Source of the DNA: Heliocidaris erythrogramma
Lineage: Eukaryota > Echinodermata > Echinoidea > Camarodonta > Echinometridae
NCBI GenBank assembly: GCA_025617745.1
Contig: CM046873.1
Location: forward strand, 28,905,410 to 28,969,409
Direction of reading: 5' to 3'
DNA: 64,000 bases
This document shows, in pieces, positions 35,302-45,258 of the stretch (its first letter is position 1; each line of letters begins with the position of its first letter). Both the position numbers and the translations under genes were made by a program. The notes under the pieces are model-generated. The model saw only the letters and a program-made list of their open reading frames with translations, had not been told where the DNA came from and did no database searches.

Positions 35302-36630
35302 ATTGCATTACTTAAAAATGAAAACTGGTGTCATAAATTAATTCCTCGTCAAGAAAACCCAAGAAAAAAATTGTATTACTTATGTTTTCAGGTTTTTGCG
35401 ATAAACAATGACAACGAAATCCATATATTGCACATATATGCTAATTAGCTCACTATGCTAATTATGCTATTTACTCTAATTGCATTACTTAAAAAAGAAA
35501 ACTGGTGTCATAATGAATTCCTCATCATGGAGAACCCAAGAAAAGTTATGTTTTCAGGCTTTCTGGATAAACAATGACAAAGAAGTCCATAGGTCATATG
35601 CTAATTACCTAATTATGCTAATTATGCTATTTACGACAATTGCATTACTTATAATTAAAAATTGGTGTCATAAATAAATTCCTCATCATGGAAAACCCTT
35701 GAAAAGTTGTATTATTTAAGATTTCAGGCTTTCTGGATAAACAATGACAAATAATTAAATATATTGTCATATGCTAATTAACTTATTATGCTAATTATGC
35801 TATTTACGACAATTGCATAACTTAAAATGGAAAATTGGTGTCATAAATGAATTCCTCGTCATAGAAACCCTAGAAGAGTTGTATTATTTATGTTTTCAGA
35901 CTTTCTTGCTTAAAGGGAAATTAACCTCAGCGTATGAATTAGCTTATTTTGAATGGTGTAGTATATGCCTCTTATTTGATACATGCAATTTCATGTAAAA
36001 ACACAGGATATAGATATAAATCACTATTTTCCAGCCAAGTTATTGTCTGCTAGCAATAATAAGGGGGCTGCCATTACTTTATGTGTACACGAAAATATTT
36101 TTCATCCCAAGTAATATTTCCTTCATCGTTAACTTGTAATTGATTTTTAGAGGACAAATATATATTAGATATAGTCACATATTCTGAAATGTAAGTTTAG
36201 TTTTATATATTTTTTAAAAGGTCTTAATTTGTTCATAAAAATATACTTTCTGTACGTGGAGACGGAGAATTGACGTCAAGGACGGAGACAATCGTAACAA
36301 TACCAAAACAAAGCGAGGAATCTGCATTACAGGATGGCTATTAGAACTCATGGGTCGTCAATTATCTAGGCCCATGGCCAATAACAATCGTAATAAAATC
36401 AGAACAAAGCGACGTATCTGTTGTAAAGGTAGGCTATTATCAATGCATATGGTACCTAATGATCCGTGTCATGCACAAAATGGCAGCCTCCATGGAAAGA
36501 CGTAGCAGACAATACCGCATCTAGAATATCATGTGGGGTTAATTGTCCTTTAAGATTAGCAACATATTAAATATTGCACGTATGCTAATTAGATGGTTAT
36601 GCTAATTAGGCTAAATTTTTAAAAATGCTC
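35302..36630. repeat. About 170-bp tandem repeat, interrupted by a TTAA element
   Basis: ATTGCATTACTT-type markers occur at 35302, 35479, 35639 and 35812. Each unit carries AAACTGGTGTCATAA, a TTTTCAGGCTTTCTGG phrase and GCTAATTA repeats. Removing the TTAA element (636 bp plus 4 bp) puts the next unit at the expected distance near 36612. Confidence 0.75.
35910..36553 (-). mobile_element. TTAA-flanked non-autonomous element, copy 2
   Basis: Inverted copy of the element at 4375-5028. TTAA lies at 35910-35913 and 36550-36553; the body is 636 bp. Matching landmarks include TTAACCTCAGCGTATGAATT, GGGGGCTGCCATTACTTTAT and GTTATTGGCCATGGGCC read in the opposite sense. Non-coding. Confidence 0.8.
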
Positions 36631-37499
36631 AAGGTTGCCAAGGTGGCAACCAAGTTGAATTTACTTCAATACCCATCTAGAACACAAATCAACAACAAAA
36701 CCTTGTACTTGACAACTTTTACGGTCATGTACATGATATATGGTACCGTCTACTGGACTATTGTATCCCCCGGCAGTATGCAGTCATATTTCTCGACGGT
36801 TTTCTTTCAAACTTTGTATGGAGGTGCATCTTGGTAAAATCTGGACACCTATAATTTGTGGTGATGCTGCCCCCAGTGTTTCGTCTTTTATAGGGTAAAA
36901 GGCCATATTTTGGGGGATAGTTTGTGTGCGCTCTAGCGGACACATTTCTCAACGGAGTTTGTTCAAATTTTGCATGAAGGTGTCTCTTGGTATAATCTAG
37001 AAACCTATAGATCTTGGTGATGCTGCATCCAGTGTTCCGTCTTTTATAGGGTCAAAGGTCATATTTTGATAGATGTCTTGTGTGGACTCTTGTGTGCGCT
37101 CTGTCGGTCACATTTCTCAACGGATTTCGTTCAAATTTTGCATGAAGGTGTCTCTTGGTGTAATCTAAAAACCTATAATTTTGCGTGATGCTGCCACCAG
37201 TGTCCCGTCTTTTATAGGGTCAAAGGTCATACTTCAGGGCATGGCGTGAGTGCACTCCACAGAACTCCAAAAGACGTAGAAGGCTCATACCCATTCACAA
37301 CGCACAGATCGCCGTATCGCCGTAATACCCGGTGTAGGATTCGCTCGAGTGCACACGCCGCCATGTTGCTTAGTCCTCGATCTTTTCAACTAACCCACCA
37401 GACCGTGTGCTTCTCAATGCTTATTTATATTATATCGGATCTTCTTTATCGAAATAAAGGGCCTTGCGCCTTTATCACTTGAAATTTTGAAGTTGGCTT

Positions 37500-38940
37500 T
37501 TCCACTGAAGTTCAGCTGCTCTTTCATACATAAGTAACGTCAACTAATATAATGTAGGCCTACATTTTAGGGGGAAGGGGTCTCTTTCGGACAAAAAGAC
37601 GGTTAAAATTGTATATTCTCTCAAATTCAACTAATATCAAACAGTTGTTTTTTTTATCACTATTATCATTTTAGTTCCCTTTCAAGAAAGCAGTCCGAGT
37701 TCGTTTGTTCACCTTCAAAGGCCATATATATAAAGGCCAACAACTTTGTTGTTTTTTCGCACTGTTTTATTTCTGCATTTTTCATAAGTACAAAGTAAAG
37801 TATATTCAGAATCATAATAACATAATATACATAATCTACGTAATAAACATAATATAATTACTTTTGACAAACAGATAAAAATTTACTTGATCGTTTAACA
37901 AAATAAAATTTTATGCTAAGGAGAGTGAAATGATGCAGGAGACCGACATCGTAAGCATAAGCTCGAGATGATGACGGCCTCGGGATAGGAAATGAAAGAA
38001 GAAAAATAAAAGAAAGAGAAGAGAAAGAAGGATGAATATGATTTGAAGGGTAATGTGCAGGTGGCCGTGCAATATGTGAAATGAGTGATTGCACAAAGCC
38101 TCTGCTTAATTTGAAATTTAATTTGATGCCTCAATAAATGGTTAATTTTTGTCTAACAATATTAAATAGTAACTTTAATTGCTGTATTAATTAATTTTTG
38201 TAATGGCTTTAAAAGAAAAAAGTGAAGCCCGTAACTTAAGCGAATCAGGTATAGGAGTTCCATATGTCGGGGCCGTGATGCCTCTTTGATTTTTTGAATT
38301 AAGGATGTGTTCAACATACTCTGCCATGTATATTTTTATCTTTGATGATAATCCTTATATAAGTCAGGACTTTATCGATGAATTGTGGATTAATCAGATT
38401 GGCAGGGGAACGGGGAGGGGGTAAGTCTGGAGCCCTCCTCCCACTTTCTGAGTAGACGCATTGCTTAGCCGCCGCTTGAATCAATTTTTATTCAACTGGT
38501 TTTTTTCTAACTTTGAAGGAACGTTTGTATTTTTACAAGCCAGGCTCAAGATTCTCCTTTCATTGTATTTCTTTTTTTTATTAATCATGCCCCTTCACTA
38601 TATGAGTGTCAAGATAAAATCCAGCAGATTTTGAGTGTGTCTAATAGATATTAAGAAACAGATGAATACGATGATGTGCTTATTGTTTACAGTCAGAATT
38701 CACTGCTCCCGGATCATCTCAATTAAAGTTGGTCCTTACCATCCATGGAATATCATTTGACAATGTTTGTAATTTCTATAATTTAGTAACCTACATGGGG
38801 AAAAAAATCATTAATATCCATGACTATGCTGTTTGTTTTACATGTATAATAATCAAAGATAGATGTATCTGCAACTGTGCAAATAACTTTGGCATAAAAC
38901 TGGACATTGGCACATGCAGCAAAGGCATCAAAAGCATAAT
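37500..38940. other. Interior of the 3-kb element, no gene
   Basis: AT-rich DNA. The minus-strand frames at 37858-38134 are low-complexity Ser/Phe/Leu-rich strings over a GA-rich stretch, not genes. Confidence 0.35.
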
Positions 38941-38949
38941 CATCATAGC

Positions 38950-39170
38950 ATTGGCGGATCCGTGCCCCCCCCCCCCTCCCTTTGGAAGAAAAGTATGCAT
39001 TTTGACCACAGAGGATCCCTTTTGTGGATTGTGCCCCCCCCCCCCCTTTTAGAATGAAAACTTTTTTTTTTTTTTTTTTTGCTTGTCAGAGAATTATGGA
39101 GGGAAACTGGACCCCTATACACCCCCCCCCCCCTAACTTGGGCGAATTTTGGAGGTCTGGCGATTTTTTT
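38950..39170 (+). repeat. Poly-C family dispersed repeat
   Basis: Has the full set of family blocks: TTGGCGGATCCGTG, poly-C, TTTGGAAGAAAAGTATGCAT, poly-C, TTTTGCTTGTCAGAGAATTA, GGAAACTGGACCCC, poly-C, GCGAATTTTGGAGGTCTGGC. It is the best copy for defining a consensus. Confidence 0.7.
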
Positions 39171-39429
39171 TTTTTGTCGAATTAGAATTGTAATGACTTT
39201 ATTTTTGTAAAATTTGAATTTTAATGATTAATGATTAAGTGGTAGTCCTCTCCGAAAGCTACCTTTTGTTTCCAATTTGGCAGTCGTGACTTGTGACACT
39301 TCGTTGGACTTGATGTATTTTTAATGTTCTTATTTAGAGTGACAACCTTCAACAAAACACAGATGCCTGGATCATAACAGTGATCTGTAAAGTCAAGACA
39401 AAGAATTTTCTTGAGGGCTATATATTGCA

Positions 39430-39705
39430 ACAGTGGCGCATCCAGGGGGTGGCGCAACAGGCGCCCCCCCCCCCCCATTGGCCGTCGTAAAAAAAAAATA
39501 GCCCCCAAAAAAATTTGTTCATTAAATAGGCTTCAAAATTGGTCACATATAGGATTATTTTGCATCTCAACCCTTCTTCAGAAGCAAAAATTTTCCAAAG
39601 GGGTCACCCCCTCCCATTAGACCCCTCCCCCAGGACGGCGATCAATAATGCCTGGCGCCCCCCCCCCCCCCCCCTATTGGCAAATCCTGGATACGCCCCT
39701 GTTGC
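39430..39705. repeat. Poly-C repeat with inverted ends
   Basis: CAGTGGCGCATCCAGGG at the left and CCTGGATACGCCCCTG at the right are imperfect inverted repeats. Two runs of 14-17 C lie just inside. Non-coding. Confidence 0.55.
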
Positions 39706-40824
39706 AACGTACTGAAATGAGCATACCTCATATCGAACTCTTACAAGCATGAAGTCTTGCATCAGGATATGAATACAATAACATAAATTTCCACTTTCAT
39801 TTGCCAGAACCATGAGAATCATTTCAGTGATCAAAGTTGTTTGAAATGGTAAGTAAATGTAGTGCAGTAAAATTTTCAAAATGAGCAACAAGAGTGGATG
39901 ATGACTGTATTTCTATAATAACAAATAAGCATGAAAATGCCCAAAACAACATTTTATAACACTGGCAATTTCATGTATTTCGAGAGAAACTTCCCTCTCT
40001 TTTTGTCTTGGTTCATTTGGATAATAGCATTAACAAAATCTAGCAATTTCAGTAAGATTTCATTTAACCCTAGTGTTGATCAAACAATTTGTACTGAATG
40101 AATGCCGTTGACGCGACGAGCTTCATGAATCCGGGCCGGAGCTGGAGAGCGAAGGACTAACCAACATGGCGGATATCACGTGATCACGTACGAACAATGC
40201 CTACAATTTCGCACCCGCACGAGCCTTCTACGTCTTTAGGAGTTCTGTGGTGCACTCTGTAGGCCACATTTCTGGATGAATTTCTTTCAAATTTTGTATG
40301 GAGATGTATCTTGATATAATCTACACGTCTTTACTTTTTGGTGATGCTGCCCTCATTGTTCCGTCCTTTATAGGGTCAAAGGTCATTTGTCCATTTCGTG
40401 CACTCTTCTGCATTTCTTGACTGATTTTGTTCAAATTTTGCATGAAGGTGTCTCTTGGTGTAATCTAAACACCTATCATGAGTTTTTGGTCATGCTGCCC
40501 TCATTGTTCCGTCCTTTATAGGGTCAAAGGTCATTTGTCCATTTCTTGCACTCTTCTGCATTTCTTGACAGATTAATTTTGTATGGAAGTGTATCTTGGT
40601 AATATCTACGCACCTACAGTTTTTGGTGATGCTGCCCCCAGTGTTCCGTCTTTCATAGGGTCAAAAGTCATAATATTTTAGTGGATATCTTGTGTGCGCT
40701 TGCTCCTAGTGTTGACAATAGTCTGGGCAACTGGCGGCAATCTCTACACCATCCTTTTGTTTGAGGGAGGGGAGGGGAGGTTCTTTGTCCCTCCTTCGAA
40801 TCGCTGCCAGTGCCGGGGGATACA

Positions 40825-41640
40825 TTCGCATTGCGCGGCAATGGACATTTCTAGTTGTTTATAATTCAGGTAAATAAGGTGTAGTTTCATGATAATGTAT
40901 TAAGCCTTCATATAGAAACATGTTGTATTATATTTTATCATTCTCTTATGTTCTGGCTCAGGAGCTACTGGTCTGTACTACACAGTTGCTTTATCTTGAT
41001 ATCATATTTGTTTTTGTACACAGATAGATAAACTTATTCTCTGTTTTTCTCACAATGCTTGAGAACTATGTATATATATATATATACGTGTACTCCTGTT
41101 TGGTTATGCTAATACCAGTCAATGTATTTTCTCAGAGTTATGTAGTGTTCTATACACTGTACACATATCAGTATTCATATGTTTTAAAAAAACAAGATGG
41201 AAGAAAGAAAAACAATCACGCCATTATTTGTGTATTATAGTTAGGCATATATGTGTAGCACAGTGAGGCGCCCTTTGTAGCATGAGTTATCTTCATGTTG
41301 TTGGTCGGCTATGTTCAGCCTAGGTTTCTAATAAAGATAAAACGTTCATATTGTAACTCAAATCTGATGCGTTAAAATTCCTCTTTGTTGGCGTAGGCTA
41401 AATATGTATTTGAACAATGTCAATGTCAATATACGCACGAACTTTGATGGAGACGGACGTATTGCTGTAACTCTCTTGCTATATTGGCCGCCGCCCTACC
41501 ATTCTTCCCGGTTTTCTGACTTTATTTCCATACTTTCGCCTAATTTCATATGCATTGACATCACCCAGTGGTTTTAGCTATTATAATCACGGATTTTGAT
41601 GTTTTTTACCCCGACATCGCGTTGATTTTGTTCGTATTGC
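40825..41640. other. Gene-free stretch
   Basis: A (TA)n run near 41071-41086 and no coding frame. The last 200 bp may be the 5' untranslated part of the LINE remnant that follows. Confidence 0.3.
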
Positions 41641-41655
41641 GATTGTGGAGTAAGC

Positions 41656-42523
41656 ATGGCAAACCGCACGACTAGGCAAGCCACAAAGGACCGGACCGCT
41701 ATCACCCATCACGCCCTATCCGCTCGCTCGGATACCAGTCCGAGGTCTGATGCCAGACCTGCCGATCTTACTTTATCAGATATTCAGCAGAGTATTATCA
41801 ACTCTTCAGCTACCCTAAATGCCAAGCTTGATTCACTTACAAGAGAGTTTGCAGTCATCACAAACAAAGTTACAGATTTAGAGAATTCTGTTTCAATGAA
41901 TTCTGACAAGTTAGTCGAAATAGAGCACCGAAAGCTTCCCGACATAGAAAGCAAGATGGCCGACGAAATCTCCAAACTTCAAGACAAAGCTGACTCTTAT
42001 GGAAATTCATGGTCGTCGCACAAATCTTCTTTTCTACGGAGTGATGGAACCTCAAAATGAAGTCATCATGCACACGCTTCGCGACACGTTCACCTACCTT
42101 GGCATCGACGCTGACGACGCCGCTAATATCGCCATAGTGAACGCCCATCGCCTTCCCCGTCGCGACAACCTAGCACCAGATCAGGCCAGCGGACCACCGG
42201 CCCCGCGTGCCATCATCGCGAAATTTGTCTACATGCATGACAGAAATAGAGTTCTCGCCGCATTCGATGAGCGTCAACGCCAGCGCCAACCGCAAACATC
42301 CAACGCTGCCGACGGGCCTGCTCCGGACCAGCAAACCCGAAGGATCACAGTCCGCACCGACCTTCCACCGGCTCTGAAAGCCACAAGAAGCACTCTCGCC
42401 AAAATTGCCTACACTGTACGAAAAGAAAAAAACGTGTCCACAAAAATATCTGTAAATGGAACCAAAGTGTTACTTCACTGGAAAGAAAAGGGTACCACAA
42501 ACTGGAATCTTCACCGAGATTAG
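41656..42523 (+). pseudogene. LINE ORF1-type protein remnant (coiled coil plus RRM-like), frameshifted
   Basis: ATG at 41656 opens a basic N-terminus, then a heptad-rich segment (LNAKLDSLTREFAVITNK, VTDLENSVSMNSDKLVEIE), a coiled coil as in L1/Tx1-type ORF1 proteins. Near 42000 the frame changes; in the new frame GRRTNLLFYGV resembles the start of the RRM-like domain, followed by IVNAHRLPRR and a basic C-terminal domain with APRAIIAKFVYMHDRNRVL. Stop at 42521-42523. Intact relatives are RNA-binding chaperones that coat LINE RNA. No endonuclease or reverse transcriptase follows, and a repeat starts 70 bp downstream, so this is a broken, truncated copy. Confidence 0.6.
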
Positions 42524-42591
42524 ATTTTGGTCTGCATAACCTTATGATGAGATGATGGTTCTCTGGACACAGATGGTAAGCGTCTATAGTT

Positions 42592-42882
42592 TTAAAGGAG
42601 AATTATGCTCAAAAATAAAGACGATAGTGTTCAAAGGTGTATGGCTTCGCGTCAAAATATACGAGATCGATACAAATCAAATTTTTCTGAGCAAAATTTA
42701 CCATCTGCTAGCAATATGTATCGTCTGCTAGCAGCACATGGGGGCTGCCATTTTGTTTATGTGTACAAGAAAAATTTCTTAATCCTAATGCTCAATTGCC
42801 TTTTTCAAAATTAAAAACCCATTTGAGATTAAAAATATAGAATAGATATGTCAATTTATTTTTAAACTGAAGATTTCCTTAG
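42592..42882 (+). repeat. Dispersed repeat fragment, target of the DIRS insertion
   Basis: TTTAAAGGAGAATTA at the start and GGGGGCTGCCATTTTG near 42743 are shared with 59737 onward and, more distantly, with the TTAA-flanked elements. The fragment is cut at 42882 by the DIRS element. What followed it probably continues at 48693. Confidence 0.4.
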
Positions 42883-42898
42883 ATATCTACTTCCTTTC

Positions 42899-43063
42899 GC
42901 TTCACTTACCTATCCAATAACAAGTGCCATTATTCTTTGCCAGAAGAATTCCCTCGGCTATTAAAAAATTGACCTTTTGACCCTGGCAGCCCTGCTAGCC
43001 ACCTGGGAAACCCCGCACACTCGCGCTATAAGAATCCCCACATGTTATAAAACATCCTCTTTC
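42899..43063 (+). repeat. DIRS left inverted terminal repeat (165 bp)
   Basis: Runs from GCTTCACTTACCTATCCAAT to AACATCCTCTTTC and equals the reverse complement of 48489-48653 with no difference seen. The outermost 16 bp of the element (42883-42898) are unique to this side and reappear in the internal complementary region. Confidence 0.95.
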
Positions 43064-43227
43064 TTTGCCGACGTGCCTTCACGTTCATTACAGTGATTCC
43101 CTCGCGAGTTTTTTCTGGAATTTATTGGACTGTTACAAGGATTATTTACACTACCTTTGCAAGAAATCCTTCGTAATTTCAGCTAAGTAGACCTTTCTTG
43201 TTTCTAGTTTTCTTCTTAGTCGTAATT

Positions 43228-45258
43228 ATGACGAAAGAAAACCTAACTTTAGCCGAGGCGCTCGATCAAGCCTCCTCTTCTTCCCGTTCGGCGCCGCGGT
43301 CGAACAGCAGCAGTGGAGGGAGAAAGCGGCCGTCCCAGCCCGGCGCTAACCCTCCGAAGGTTCCCCCTCCGAAAAAGACTAAAACGGGGGCTAAACCCAA
43401 AAACAAAAGCGAGGTCGATGGTAAACTGTCTACCACCTCCAAACATAAGTCCGATAGCCTGCTCGAGGTTGATGGTTCTAAAAAAATAACCACCTCCATA
43501 GCTAAGGCTAGTGTTCAGCAGTCCGAGGTCGTGGGTGATAACAACACCCCCTCCGGCTCTGAGGCTCAGTCCCGAGTTACGGGACGTCAATCGTTAGAAC
43601 CCGAGCTCCCATCGGGAGCTCCGCAACGTGTAGTACCGGGCGTGGGTCCCGCTCTCGGGGCCCCGAGCTCGTCTCTTCCTGATTCCGCGGAGGCCTGCAA
43701 CTTCTTTTTTCAGGCCATGTCAGCTTTCGCTCAACAATTCTCCGGAACCCTCCCTGCTCGGGCAGGGGATACGACAGGTTCGGGGAACTCTTATGTTTTT
43801 TCAGCTACGCAGACCCTACCCGCAATCGCGGGTGATTCGACAGGTCCCCGTAGCTCTTCAGCACCGCATACCGTCTCGCGCCCCCCGCCAGACTCGCCGG
43901 AACGGGAGGACCTCCCCGCTCGGCAGGGGACGGTTCCCGCTGGTGGTAGGGAAGACTCCCTCCCCGCCAGGAAATCTCGGGATTGCTCTCGTCGTACCGA
44001 TAAGCCCCGTTACCGTGAATCGGCTGATCTTGGGGGTCGGTCACATCCTGCTCCCGCTTCTATTCATTTAACCGAAGTGTCTGATGAGGAGCTTGGTTAT
44101 CATCAGCCCCAATTGGCATCACGTGCGAATAAATGGGGCGATGAGGGGGAAAGCTTTTCCCTGTATTCTGTGTCCGCTAGATCGGAGAATTTTGGGAGTG
44201 TTAGAAGTTCTCAGTCACAAGAATCCACCCCAACCGAATACGAGCAGCGGACTCCCAACAAAGAGATTTTATCAGCGGCCGACTTGGTAATAAAATACTG
44301 CCCTCAACTAAAGTCTCAGTCGACCTCTCGTGGTGAGGATAACGAAACACAGCCTATATTTTGCATAGACTCAGAGTTGAAGTCTCCTGCTCAGAAGGGA
44401 AGTGCGGTGAAACTGGATGCCCCCTTCTCATCATGTTATAATAACTTAGCTGGCCGTTCTTACCATCTCCGTCCGTACCGCAAGGAGGTGCAAGCGGGCT
44501 ATAGATTCGACAGCGGAGATTATGAAAAAATTTTTAGCACTCCGCGTATACCCGAGTCTGCTTTTCGCGTGGTAGACGCCCGCTCTCGGAAGAGCAAATT
44601 CAATCCAATGAGGAATCGCTCGTTCAAAAAGTCAGAAGATCGTCTGACATTCATTGATAGGGCAGCTCGCTCTTCTATGCGTCTGGCTGCGTACCAGAGT
44701 TATTTGATTACGGCTCTGCGCGAATCAGACCGCCTAGCTATTTCGGCAGAAGACCGAAAGAAGATCTCAGATTTGCTGCTTCGCACTTCTGATATGCAGT
44801 TTGAACAGGCTTCTCGTACGGCCCTACTTTGCACTAACCATCGCCGAGATAGAGTGTTAGAACATCTTAAGCTTGAGAAAGAAGCGGATAAGGCTCTAAG
44901 AGAGCTTCCCCTTTCTGGACCGGATATTTTCTCGGGCAGACTCCAGGCCGTCCTGGACGAAAACATTTCGGCCTCGAGCACAGCCGCCAAAACGGTGTAT
45001 AAACTCACCAAAGATGACCGTCATTCCCGCCAGTCGCCTCGGGACAAACAATTTCAGTCGGGTCCCTTTCGAGATGATAGAAAGTCTAGGGACTTCTCGA
45101 GACCTCCCCCACCCGATCAAGTGTTCGGTCGCTCTTACGAGGCCCCCAGAGGGGGAAAAAGGGGATTTGCCAGAAGGCAGACCGATAAATCCCGGGGCCA
45201 AAACTTGGGCCCCACCAACAAGAACCAGGTCCCGCGGGACTACCCCTATCATTCCTGA
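43228..45258 (+). CDS. DIRS gag-like protein
   Basis: The first ATG of the frame is at 43228 (676 residues); a longer version would need a TTG start. The N-terminal half is Ser/Pro/Lys-rich and low in complexity. From about residue 410 the sequence is more ordered and resembles the conserved part of DIRS gag proteins, including RPYRKEVQAGYRFDSGDY, RNRSFKKSEDRLTFIDRAAR and a helical LERLKLEKEADKAL-like stretch (HLKLEKEADKALREL). No zinc knuckle is seen, as usual for DIRS gag. It should package element RNA. It overlaps the RT frame by 245 nt in another phase. Confidence 0.8.
   Translation: MTKENLTLAEALDQASSSSRSAPRSNSSSGGRKRPSQPGANPPKVPPPKKTKTGAKPKNKSEVDGKLSTTSKHKSDSLLEVDGSKKITTSIAKASVQQSEVVGDNNTPSGSEAQSRVTGRQSLEPELPSGAPQRVVPGVGPALGAPSSSLPDSAEACNFFFQAMSAFAQQFSGTLPARAGDTTGSGNSYVFSATQTLPAIAGDSTGPRSSSAPHTVSRPPPDSPEREDLPARQGTVPAGGREDSLPARKSRDCSRRTDKPRYRESADLGGRSHPAPASIHLTEVSDEELGYHQPQLASRANKWGDEGESFSLYSVSARSENFGSVRSSQSQESTPTEYEQRTPNKEILSAADLVIKYCPQLKSQSTSRGEDNETQPIFCIDSELKSPAQKGSAVKLDAPFSSCYNNLAGRSYHLRPYRKEVQAGYRFDSGDYEKIFSTPRIPESAFRVVDARSRKSKFNPMRNRSFKKSEDRLTFIDRAARSSMRLAAYQSYLITALRESDRLAISAEDRKKISDLLLRTSDMQFEQASRTALLCTNHRRDRVLEHLKLEKEADKALRELPLSGPDIFSGRLQAVLDENISASSTAAKTVYKLTKDDRHSRQSPRDKQFQSGPFRDDRKSRDFSRPPPPDQVFGRSYEAPRGGKRGFARRQTDKSRGQNLGPTNKNQVPRDYPYHS

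Larger units (their letters stand above)
30061..36760. repeat. 6.7-kb imperfect fold-back of tandem-repeat arms
   Basis: TAGTCCAGTAGA at 30061 is matched in inverse by TCTACTGGACTA ending at 36760. The blocks behind it also correspond in inverse order: 30105-30209 to about 36635-36690 (GGTTGCCAAGGTGGCAACC...CCCATCTAGAAC), GCTAATTAGC-rich DNA to the same at 35.3-36.6 kb, and paired CTAGGTTTTGGGGGTC units at 31.0-31.5 kb to CCCCCAAACCTAG units at 34.7-35.1 kb. TTG lies outside both ends. The centre has been filled by younger insertions. A fold-back transposon or an old inverted duplication would both explain it. Confidence 0.5.
37258..40249. mobile_element. 2,992-bp DNA transposon with 8-bp duplication (hAT- or P-like)
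   Basis: GTGCACTC stands directly outside both ends (37250-37257 and 40250-40257). The element begins CACAGAACTCCAAAAGACGT and its right end is the near-exact reverse complement over about 30 bp (to GTAGAAGGCTC), with a further inverted match at CCGCCATGTTG/CAACATGGCGG. An 8-bp duplication is typical of hAT and P elements. The interior holds two poly-C family repeats and AT-rich DNA but no transposase frame, so it is non-autonomous or gutted. Boundaries are confirmed by the restored monomer period. Confidence 0.85.
36762..40824. mobile_element. About 155-bp tandem monomers inside inverted TGTATCCCCCGGCA ends
   Basis: TGTATCCCCCGGCA at 36762-36775 is inverted at 40811-40824. Monomers carrying TTCAAATTTTGCATGAAGGTG, TGATGCTGCC, CCGTCTTTTATAGGGTCAAA and GGTCA start at 36817, 36972, 37140, 40296, 40440 and 40581 (marker positions). 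The gap of 3156 bp between the third and fourth marker falls to 156 bp when the inserted 2992-bp element and its 8-bp duplication are removed. The ends and layout parallel 33095-34412. Confidence 0.65.

Noticed and set aside
37858-38134. Ser/Phe/Leu-rich minus-strand frames suggesting a membrane protein
   Set aside because: They translate a GA-rich simple-sequence tract; three frames are open at once.
37258-40249. RAG/Transib-type element because of the CACAG terminus
   Set aside because: The duplication is 8 bp, not 5, and there is no heptamer-nonamer layout or RAG1-like frame.
43198-43227. Upstream extension of DIRS gag from 43198
   Set aside because: It would start at TTG; the first ATG is at 43228.
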